In this document: piece by piece, positions 1-5,369 of the stretch | Position numbering within the stretch: the first letter of the stretch is position 1 | Layout: every line of letters starts with the position of its first letter | Assembly: GCA_041695045.1 (NCBI GenBank) | Contig: JBGFRR010000113.1 | Span: 1-16,679, forward strand | DNA from: JBGFRR01 sp041695045 | GTDB taxonomy: Bacteria > Bacteroidota > Ignavibacteria > UBA10030 | DNA: 16,679 bases | Direction of reading: 5' to 3' | Translations under genes and position numbers: made by a program | Notes under the pieces: model-generated | The model's database searches: none | Told to the model about the DNA's origin: nothing | What the model saw: the letters and a program-made list of their open reading frames with translations, nothing else

Positions 1-5
1 CTGCC

Positions 6-54
6 AATGAACCTGTCGGTTCATTCGAAAGATAGATCAAACCGGAGGTTTGAT
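6..54. repeat. Two consecutive perfect short hairpins
   Basis: Two perfect 8-bp stems lie 10 bp apart. The first is AATGAACC (6-13) paired with GGTTCATT (18-25) around a 4-base loop. The second is ATCAAACC (36-43) paired with GGTTTGAT (47-54) around a 3-base loop. Both end in an ACC/GGT core. They could be a REP-like pair or the 3' end of a transcript entering from the left; there is no long T-run, so a classical intrinsic terminator is not supported. Confidence 0.5.
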
Positions 55-60
55 AAAATC

Positions 61-278
61 CTACTCAGTGAACAACTCAAACCACAGATTCACAGATGAG
101 ATTTTGGAAAAAATTTTCTGTTCTCCCTTTGGTGAGGAGTGTCATTGGGTTACTGCAAGTGCTCCCAACAGGCACAACAATATCTACAGACAAAGGATTG
201 AAAAGGAACAGCGTTTGTCGACTGCGCTACCATAATCAGTGAATCTGTGGTAATGTTTCAAGTTTTTTTGCTGAGTAG
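61..278. repeat. MITE-like unit with imperfect terminal inverted repeats
   Basis: CTACTCAG at 61-68 is matched by CTGAGTAG at 271-278. Inside these, ACCACAGATTCAC (81-93) is matched by its exact reverse complement at 239-251, and the match extends to 16 of 17 bases. The inner and outer matches are spaced differently on the two sides (12 versus 19 bases), as in a decayed element. No clear target-site duplication is visible. The 61-codon open frame inside (50-235) has no recognisable motif and is probably not a gene. An ACCACAGATTCAC-type repeat is, from memory, common between genes in FCB genomes. Confidence 0.45.
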
Positions 279-292
279 TTACAATCTTTCAG

Positions 293-298
293 TATATT
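293..298 (+). promoter_or_regulatory. Possible -10 box upstream of sppA
   Basis: TATATT matches the sigma-70 -10 consensus at five of six positions and lies 99 bases before the sppA start. The best -35-like word, TTGCTG at 268-273, is 19 bases upstream, which is long. If used, the transcript would carry the overlapping palindromes at 310-364 in its leader. This is weak evidence. Confidence 0.25.
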
Positions 299-309
299 AC
301 CCCCGTCCT

Positions 310-364
310 ATTCGACGTACGGGCGACTCCTGTCGAATATCCCGCTGAAGGCGGGGAGTCGCCC
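310..364. repeat. Overlapping palindromes in the sppA leader
   Basis: Three perfect pairings are visible. ATTCGAC (310-316) pairs with GTCGAAT (332-338). GGGCGACTCC (321-330) pairs with GGAGTCGCCC (355-364). CCCGC (341-345) pairs with GCGGG (351-355) inside the second stem. The left arm of the long stem lies in the loop of the first stem, so the two exclude each other or form a pseudoknot. The element ends about 23 bases before the sppA ribosome binding site. It may be a dispersed repeat or a leader structure. Confidence 0.5.
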
Positions 365-396
365 CTATCCGCTCAATCTGTATCTCAGGAGGTAGT

Positions 397-2820
397 ATGA
401 CACGCATCCTTCTCGTATTGATTCTGTTTGCAGCATCGGTGGAGGCGCAGATTCGATTTCCATCGTACCGGTCGCTGAACTTTCAGCACACCTCACCCGG
501 CGCGTTGAAGTTCGGCCTGTACGGTTACGACAATCCCGCGCTGCTCACATCGCTGCATCAACCCGATGTTCTCTTTACCTGGTCCGACGCGGGCGGCACG
601 TGGCGGAGTCCCAACCGGTGGGGGTTGTTCTTCGGTATCCCCTCCGCCGGCTTCGGCGTGGTCCATCAAGAGTTAGACGATGGGTATGTCAACGATTTTC
701 GCTTCTCAATGGCGTGGGGCCGGCCGTCGCTCAGCGCAGGTGTGGGATTCGGCTGGTCTAGCGGAGAAACGCGACTGGTCAATCGCAGTAACCATGTGAC
801 GGTGGGAATTCTCTCTCGTCCCAATCGTTACCTCTCCATCGGTCTTGCGACAACGAACAGTGTCGGCCGCGCGAGCGACGCCGAGCGCGTCATCGACCTT
901 GCTGTCCGCCCCACCGGCGATGAAATGTTGACGCTCTTCGTCGATGCGTCCCATCGAACAGGCCAAAAGCTCAAAAATGCCGAATGGAGTGCTGGAGCTG
1001 CGGCGGAGATTCTCCCCGGCTTTCGACTCGTGGGACGCTACTTCGATACAAGGGCGTTCACGGTTGGACTCCAGTTGAGCCTCGGCAATTCGGGCGTAGC
1101 ATCGCAGGCGCACTTCGACCGGAACGGCAAGCACCAGTACGCCACGTACGGCATACGCTTCGGCGCGTACGACCGGACGGTGTTGCGCTCGCTCACCCAC
1201 AAGCAGAGCAGCTACGTCGAGCTGAACATGTTCGGCCCCATCAAATACCGTCGCTTCATGTTGTTCGACCAGTCGAAGACACTGCTTGACATGCTCAATG
1301 CTATCGACGCGGCAAAGCATGACCCCGCTGTGTCGGGCATTGCGATCAACACGTCGGGCATGAATGTGAACCGTGCGATGCTGTGGGAGCTGCGCGAGAA
1401 GCTCAAAGATTTCAAGTCAGCCGGCAAGCGCGTGGTCGTCTTCATCGACCGGCCGTCGATCGATAACTATCACTTCGCATCCGTGGCTGACACGATCGTG
1501 ATGGACACGCAGGGGATGATTCAACTCAGCGGCTATGTTGCCGGCAGAACGTTTCTCAAGGGGACCTTTGAGAAGCTCGGCATTGGATTCGACGAGTGGC
1601 GATTCTTCGAATACAAATCGGCCCTGGAGAGCTTTGCCCGCGATCGCATGTCGGATGCCGACCGCGAGCAGCGGCAAAAGCTCCTCGACGATGCGTACGA
1701 GCTTGCGCGAGCAGACATCAGCAGCGGCCGTGGGTTGACGCCTGCGCGGTTCGACGAGCTCGTGAACGACCACGCGTTCCTCCTTCCGCAGGACGCCCTT
1801 GCCGCGGGACTTGTGGACACGCTCGGTCGATGGGAAACGGTGCGGGAAGTTATCAAGCAATTAGAAGGAAAGGAGAAATGCTCCATGCAGCCAGGTCAAG
1901 TTGAGCGATTCAACTTGCCGAAGGACAATCGCTGGGGTGAGTTGCCCCGCATTGCGGTGATCTACGCCCTTGGAGTCTGTGCCATGGATGAGGGGATTCA
2001 TGCTCGCAAGTTGGTGAAGGATGTGCAGTCCGCGGTGAAAGACAAATCTATCCGTGCAATTGTGCTGCGTGTCGATTCTCCCGGCGGCGACGCGATGGCC
2101 TCCGACTACATCGCGGAAGCATTGAAGAAAGCGAAAGGAAAAAAGCCGGTCATCGTTTCGCAAGGCTATGTTGCGGCGAGCGGCGGTTATTGGCTTTCGA
2201 TGTACGCGGACACCATCGTCGCGGCGCCCAATACCATCACCGGCTCCATCGGCGTCATCGGCGGGTGGCTCTACAACATCTCGCTCAAAGAGTCGCTCGG
2301 CATGACCACCGACCGCGTGCAGGTGGGGAAACATGCCGACCTCGGGTTCGGCTTCACCCTACCGTTGCTTGGCATCGGGCTTCCCGACCGCAATCTCACG
2401 GCCGAAGAGCGAGCTCGTATGGAAGTGATCATTCGTTCGCTGTATGGAGACTTTGTGAACAAGGTTGCAACCGGCAGAGAGAAGAGCACGGAAGACGTTG
2501 GTGCAATTGCTGAGGGACGCGTGTGGTCTGGGACGGATGGTTTGAAGATCGGGTTGGTGGATGTGCTCGGCGGGCTTGAGACGGCTATTCGTATCGCGAA
2601 GGAGCGTGCAGGCATCGCGCATGACGAGGAAGTTGCCATCGTCGAGTTACCCAAGCCGGGATTGTTCGACCCCTCTGCGTTTATGCCGCGCTTCTTCGGC
2701 ATCGATGTTACCAAGGCCGACCCGATGGTGGAGTATTTGCAATTCCGTCTCAAGAACAACGGCGTGCCGATGCCGCTCTTGCCGCTTGAGGAGATTGATT
2801 TCCGAGCAATGGAGTATTAG
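397..2820 (+). CDS. sppA: SppA-type signal peptide peptidase (S49) with an N-terminal barrel-like domain
   Basis: This is a membrane-associated serine protease of family S49, which degrades cleaved signal peptides and other membrane peptides. AGGAGG at 387-392 supports the ATG. Residues 1-18 form a Sec signal peptide ending in VEAQ. Residues about 19-265 are rich in alternating hydrophobic and aromatic beta-strand patterns and resemble an outer-membrane barrel-like domain rather than the membrane anchor of the E. coli enzyme. Two S49 repeats follow, at about 285-480 and 518-735. The general-base lysine is K407 (EYKSALESF) and the nucleophile is S595 (AASGGY, after RVDSPGGD), a lysine-serine arrangement as in the 67-kDa SppA type, with similar spacing. 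The gene is 807 codons, against about 618 in E. coli, and the excess is the N-terminal domain. The peptidase call is firm; the barrel-like reading is inference from sequence pattern only. Confidence 0.9.
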   Translation: MTRILLVLILFAASVEAQIRFPSYRSLNFQHTSPGALKFGLYGYDNPALLTSLHQPDVLFTWSDAGGTWRSPNRWGLFFGIPSAGFGVVHQELDDGYVNDFRFSMAWGRPSLSAGVGFGWSSGETRLVNRSNHVTVGILSRPNRYLSIGLATTNSVGRASDAERVIDLAVRPTGDEMLTLFVDASHRTGQKLKNAEWSAGAAAEILPGFRLVGRYFDTRAFTVGLQLSLGNSGVASQAHFDRNGKHQYATYGIRFGAYDRTVLRSLTHKQSSYVELNMFGPIKYRRFMLFDQSKTLLDMLNAIDAAKHDPAVSGIAINTSGMNVNRAMLWELREKLKDFKSAGKRVVVFIDRPSIDNYHFASVADTIVMDTQGMIQLSGYVAGRTFLKGTFEKLGIGFDEWRFFEYKSALESFARDRMSDADREQRQKLLDDAYELARADISSGRGLTPARFDELVNDHAFLLPQDALAAGLVDTLGRWETVREVIKQLEGKEKCSMQPGQVERFNLPKDNRWGELPRIAVIYALGVCAMDEGIHARKLVKDVQSAVKDKSIRAIVLRVDSPGGDAMASDYIAEALKKAKGKKPVIVSQGYVAASGGYWLSMYADTIVAAPNTITGSIGVIGGWLYNISLKESLGMTTDRVQVGKHADLGFGFTLPLLGIGLPDRNLTAEERARMEVIIRSLYGDFVNKVATGREKSTEDVGAIAEGRVWSGTDGLKIGLVDVLGGLETAIRIAKERAGIAHDEEVAIVELPKPGLFDPSAFMPRFFGIDVTKADPMVEYLQFRLKNNGVPMPLLPLEEIDFRAMEY

Positions 2821-2854
2821 GAAGCGTTCAGAGGGCAAAAGGTTGATCCCGCCG

Positions 2855-2883
2855 TTGTCGGAAAGACATGTTTTCTCTATAAT
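2855..2883 (+). promoter_or_regulatory. Sigma-70 type promoter ahead of the arsM remnant
   Basis: TTGTCG (2855-2860) is separated by exactly 17 bases from a perfect TATAAT (2878-2883). It lies 35 bases after the sppA stop and 21 bases before the ATG at 2904. It now points into gene remnants, so it may be the original promoter of a lost operon or of an inserted segment. Confidence 0.5.
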
Positions 2884-2903
2884 TTTTTGTTAGACGATGG
2901 GCG

Positions 2904-3155
2904 ATGGTTTCGTGCCGCGTCATCGGCGTTGATATGACGCCGGAAATGCTTGCGCGTGCGCGAAGAAACGCAGAGACGGTGACGGCGAGGAACGTGGAGT
3001 TCCGACTCGGCGAAATCGAACACCTTCCCCTTCCCGATGCGTCTGTCGATGTCATCATCTCCAACTGCGTCATCAATATCAACAAGGAGATTGACCATGA
3101 GCAGCAAAGCGTACTTCGACCGAATAGCCGGCCAGTGGGACACGATGCAGTCTGA
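2904..3155 (+). pseudogene. Internal fragment of arsenite methyltransferase ArsM
   Basis: From 2916 to 3077 the frame encodes about 54 residues that look like the core of ArsM (arsenite S-adenosylmethionine methyltransferase). The run starts at RVIGVDMTPEMLARAR (motif I end and motif II), continues with NVEFRLGEIEHLPLPD and ends at VDVIISNCVIN, a signature of the family. The upstream part with the glycine-rich SAM loop and all of the downstream part with the C-terminal cysteines are missing. After codon NCVIN the frame runs into the ribosome binding site and start of the next gene and stops at 3155. An ATG exists at 2904 behind a good promoter, so an 83-residue peptide could be made, but it could not be a working enzyme. 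The family recognition is from memory of ArsM sequences. Confidence 0.65.
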
Positions 3156-3514
3156 GTTTTTCCCCGATGCAGTCCGGGAAAAAGCGGTAGCGCGGGCTAC
3201 GGTCGTGCCCGGTTCTCTCGCGGCCGACCTCGGCGCAGGGTTGGGATTCATCACGAGAGATGGCACGCATCGTGAAGCCGGGCGGGCGCGTCGTCATCAC
3301 CGACCTCGATGAGCATACGTTCGAGTTCCTCGTGGCCGAGCAGCACGACCGGTGGATGGGCTTTAAGCGGGAAGACGTGAAGCGGTGGTTCGAAGAAGCG
3401 GGACTACAGAACGTGGCGGTCGAATCAGTGAACGTGAGCTGCTGCGCCGACTCCGCGTGCAAAACGGAACGAGCCGAGGTGAGCATGTTTCTGGCAATCG
3501 GGGTGAAGCGATAA
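3097..3514 (+). pseudogene. Class I SAM methyltransferase, internal deletion and frameshift
   Basis: AAGGAG (3084-3089) precedes an ATG at 3097. The first 55 codons read as a normal methyltransferase N-terminus (SKAYFDRIAGQWDTMQ, then the SAM loop AADLGAGLGF) and end at ITRD (3261). The sequence then joins a later part of the gene in another frame: MARIVKPGGRVVITDLDEH (from 3260) to the end SMFLAIGVKR (stop 3512-3514), passing a cysteine cluster CCADSAC. About 70 residues between SAM motif I and the post-motif III region are gone. The join lies in AGAGAT, shared by the expected sequences on both sides, as in microhomology-mediated deletion. The missing middle is found at 4081-4233. The cysteine-rich tail and the ArsM neighbour suggest an arsenic-related methyltransferase; this is inference. 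Confidence 0.7.
3256..3405 (+). repeat. 150-bp direct repeat, copy 1
   Basis: Positions 3256-3405 match 4233-4382 with only four differences (3265, 3391, 3397, 3400), including an uninterrupted identical run of 125 bases at 3266-3390. The offset is 977 bp. The repeat encodes the MARIVKPGG to EAGL part of the methyltransferase. Confidence 0.95.
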
Positions 3515-3569
3515 CCCGGAGGTCGACATAAGGATTCGATATGCAGCTGACTCGCCGATGATGGCCAGA

Positions 3570-3598
3570 TTGAAACTTCAGTGAGAACTCCTTACCTT
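3570..3598 (+). promoter_or_regulatory. Probable promoter of hicBA
   Basis: TTGAAA (3570-3575) is followed after 17 bases by TACCTT (3593-3598). It lies 55 bases upstream of the hicB ATG, with nothing else coding between. The -35 box is close to consensus and the -10 is moderate. Confidence 0.4.
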
Positions 3599-3608
3599 AT
3601 GGCCACGG

Positions 3609-3629
3609 TTCACAAGTGGCAAGTGTGAA
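3609..3629. promoter_or_regulatory. Candidate operator of hicBA (inverted repeat)
   Basis: TTCACA (3609-3614) and TGTGAA (3624-3629) are perfect 6-bp arms with two further matched pairs inside. The site lies just downstream of the proposed -10 box and 23 bases before hicB, where a repressor would block transcription. HicB or HicAB complexes usually autorepress, but this HicB is short and has no obvious DNA-binding tail, so the role is inferred from position only. Confidence 0.35.
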
Positions 3630-3652
3630 TTTCAGGATGAAGGAGGGTCTGC

Positions 3653-3859
3653 ATGAAATACCGAGTCACGGTGCATCAGGATGAAGATGGGATCTTTGTA
3701 GCCGAGGTTCCTTCACTGCCCGGGTGTATCTCTCAAGGAGCGACGAGAGAGGATGCACTGAAAAATGTTCAGGAGGCAGTTCAAGCGTATCTCGAAAGTC
3801 TCAAGAAACACAACGAGCCTGTTCCACCGCCCATCACCGAAGAAGTGATCGACATATGA
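3653..3859 (+). CDS. hicB: HicB family antitoxin
   Basis: This is a 68-residue HicB-like antitoxin of a type II toxin-antitoxin system, expected to bind HicA and block its RNA cleavage. The pattern MKYRVTVHQDEDGIFVAEVP-LPGCISQGATREDALKNVQEAV is typical of the HicB/UPF0150 fold (partial RNase H-like), including the conserved PGC-S-G-T-EA series. It ends soon after the fold, so it lacks the C-terminal ribbon-helix-helix or HTH domain of long HicB proteins. AGGAGG at 3641-3646 is well placed. Its TGA (3857-3859) overlaps the hicA ATG, so the two are translationally coupled with antitoxin first. The pair is inserted between parts of a broken methyltransferase gene and appears intact itself. Confidence 0.9.
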   Translation: MKYRVTVHQDEDGIFVAEVPSLPGCISQGATREDALKNVQEAVQAYLESLKKHNEPVPPPITEEVIDI

Positions 3860-4080
3860 GCAAACTGCCCGTCCTTTCGGGTCAGGCCGTAGTCAAAGCG
3901 CTTGCAAGAATCGGCTACGAATTCGATCACCAGCGAGGAAGTCACATAGTCCTGCGACACCAACACCCGCCGTATCGCCGCGTTACAGTCCCAGACCATA
4001 AAGAAGTTGCCAAGGGTACTTTACGAACAATTATTCGTGAAGTCGGCTTAACGGTTCAACAATTCACCGACCTTCTGTAG
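3856..4080 (+). CDS. hicA: HicA family toxin (mRNA interferase)
   Basis: This 74-residue HicA toxin has a double-stranded RNA-binding-like fold and cleaves mRNA during stress when HicB is lost. It has the expected N-terminus KLPVLSGQAVVKALARIGYE and the catalytic histidine H30 in RGSHIVLRH, followed by VTVPDH-E-AKGTLRTIIREVGLT, all hallmarks of the family. The start is the ATG at 3856 inside the ATGA overlap with hicB; longer versions of the frame (from 3724) would overlap hicB fully and are not credible. All key positions are present, so it looks functional. Its TAG (4078-4080) is followed at once by methyltransferase coding sequence. Confidence 0.9.
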   Translation: MSKLPVLSGQAVVKALARIGYEFDHQRGSHIVLRHQHPPYRRVTVPDHKEVAKGTLRTIIREVGLTVQQFTDLL

Positions 4081-4384
4081 TTGAAGGTGATGCGAGAGAC
4101 ATTTGGCCACAACGCGCCGATCCACTACCGCGTCGGAAAGGCAAAGCGTTTGCCGAGTGCGTATGCTTCCGTGGACTATGCGTTTGCCAACATGTATCTG
4201 CATCACGTCGAACATCCCGTCATCGCTATCAAAGAGATGGCGCGCATCGTGAAGCCGGGCGGGCGCGTCGTCATCACCGACCTCGATGAGCATACGTTCG
4301 AGTTCCTCGTGGCCGAGCAGCACGACCGGTGGATGGGCTTTAAGCGGGAAGACGTGAAGCGGTGGTTTGAAGACGCAGGACTTG
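4081..4384 (+). pseudogene. Middle fragment of SAM methyltransferase with second repeat copy
   Basis: Immediately after the hicA stop, the frame reads LKVMRETFGHNAPIHYRVGKAKRLPSAYASVDYAFANMYLHHVEHPVIAIK. These 51 residues run from SAM motif II to motif III, the stretch missing from the broken gene at 3097-3514. It then enters the 150-bp repeat (EMARIVKPGG to DAGL). The homology stops at about 4382, where a Cdd1-like tail begins. There is no N-terminal SAM loop and no C-terminal cysteine region. The frame stays open to 4545 and could use TTG 4081 or ATG 4090, but the product would lack the SAM-binding loop. Parts from the two loci together nearly rebuild one enzyme of about 200 residues. Confidence 0.7.
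4233..4382 (+). repeat. 150-bp direct repeat, copy 2
   Basis: This is the second copy of the 3256-3405 segment, with four mismatches. Three of the four lie in the last 15 bases. The near-perfect identity suggests a recent duplication, gene conversion or an assembly join. Confidence 0.95.
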
Positions 4385-4456
4385 ATGGAACTCGGCATTC
4401 GTCGAGTTACCGACCTCAAAAGGAAAAGTCCGGAGCGACCCTACGAAAAGCGCTGA
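4379..4456 (+). pseudogene. C-terminal piece of a Cdd1-like helix-hairpin-helix protein
   Basis: In a frame different from the methyltransferase piece, 4379-4456 encodes DLMELGIRRVTDLKRKSPER followed by PYEKR and a stop. This matches the second helix-hairpin-helix motif of the 'pathogenicity locus' (Cdd1) family as I remember it (DL-DLGI-SVEDLKG-DPEELYE). The start of that protein and its cysteine-containing end are absent. The junction with the methyltransferase copy lies within GGACT, shared by both. The piece is only 25 residues, so the identification is moderate. Confidence 0.4.
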
Positions 4457-4460
4457 CGTA

Positions 4461-5261
4461 TCACCTGTTCTGCATTGTTGCTCTGGTCTGCCGATCTGCA
4501 TCCTTCATCTCCTGCGCCATGGTTCGGTATTGCTGGTCGGCATGAATCATTTTGCACACAAGCTTCAGCATCGGTTTTGCGAAGGGCTTCAGCAATGGCG
4601 AGCGAGGCAAGAGGCGGGAATGGTCCGTCAGCTTCGTGCCGGCGCCGTAGCCGTAGGGCGTCAACACATAGGTTGTTCGTATCGTCCCCATGGGCGTTGT
4701 GCCGTCGACCGTGAAATAGTCGAACGGCCGCCAGTCCAGGACGTCCTCAACGATTGTGGATTTGCCGTGCACGCAGTGATTCCGTGCACCTTGTTTCGTC
4801 CTTCCGCCGGGTTGCAGTACGGGCTTGACCTCCGCTCTCGCCCATCGCTCACGCTTCCGCGAATCGTTCAACCACTCCCACACGGCAACCGACTGGAGGC
4901 CGTACTCGCCGAAGTGCGCCACAAACTTCAGGTCGAGCGAAGGAATGTTCCTGCACGCGTTGCACTCGCACGTGGTACGCCGATGGACGGCGTCGAGCCG
5001 GCGGCGGAACGCGACGTACGTAGACTCTACAACCTCGAGCACCGTTTCGCCGCGCTCCACACGCGACGCCGGGGCACAGGCAAAAACAGCATCCCCTTCC
5101 AACTTGGAAATCGTAAACAGCGGCTGAAGGGCGCCGGTCGTAACTTCGAGTAGGTTGCTCAGGATACCGAGGGCATGGTCTAATTCGGACTTCGCGAGAA
5201 AGGACGTGAACCCAGAGATGTCCGCCAGAAGGAGATAGCCCTGTTGAGTTGGAGAATCCAT
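4461..5261 (-). CDS. DUF2652-type cyclase-like/SRPBCC protein, apparently internally shortened
   Basis: The N-terminal half resembles the class III nucleotide cyclase-like part of DUF2652: GYLLLADISGFTSFL and KLEGDAVFA keep both metal-binding aspartates (D14 and D57), followed by AFRRRL and the cysteine group TTCECNACRNIPSLDLKF. The C-terminal half is an SRPBCC (START-like) lipid or ligand-binding domain starting at VWEWLNDSRKRERW and including GARNHCVHGK and EDVLDWRPF. In the family as I know it, these halves are separated by about 80-90 residues containing the GxDV-x-HRLLKN part of the cyclase fold. Here HFGEYGLQSVA runs straight into VWEWL (about position 4885) in frame. The total is 266 residues, against roughly 350 expected. 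The start at 5261 fits the family; ATG 5297 is possible. Neither has a clear ribosome binding site. It lies downstream of the amidase on the same strand. Confidence 0.7.
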   Translation of the reverse strand: MDSPTQQGYLLLADISGFTSFLAKSELDHALGILSNLLEVTTGALQPLFTISKLEGDAVFACAPASRVERGETVLEVVESTYVAFRRRLDAVHRRTTCECNACRNIPSLDLKFVAHFGEYGLQSVAVWEWLNDSRKRERWARAEVKPVLQPGGRTKQGARNHCVHGKSTIVEDVLDWRPFDYFTVDGTTPMGTIRTTYVLTPYGYGAGTKLTDHSRLLPRSPLLKPFAKPMLKLVCKMIHADQQYRTMAQEMKDADRQTRATMQNR

Positions 5262-5369
5262 CGCAGTGATGATGGAACATGCAGCGTTAGAAAGCATGGC
5301 ACCGTAAGCGGATGCAATCTACTGAGCACGAACGACAGTAGCAACAACCGCCTCCTGTGAAGATTCCTC

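Noticed and set aside
50..235. 61-codon open frame in the left intergenic region
   Set aside because: It lies in and across the inverted-repeat unit and has no family motif; GGAGG at 44-48 is only 1 base before the ATG and is part of a hairpin.
706..1320. Long open frame antisense to sppA
   Set aside because: It is a shadow of GC-rich coding sequence, with no motif, and it is covered by a clear family member on the other strand.
3724..3855. Longer start for hicA
   Set aside because: It would be read through hicB in another frame; the ATGA overlap at 3856 gives a full-length typical HicA.
4385..4545. Extension of the methyltransferase fragment to the stop at 4545 as true coding sequence
   Set aside because: After DAGL the sequence does not resemble the C-terminus of the other copy and overlaps the end of the opposite-strand DUF2652 gene.
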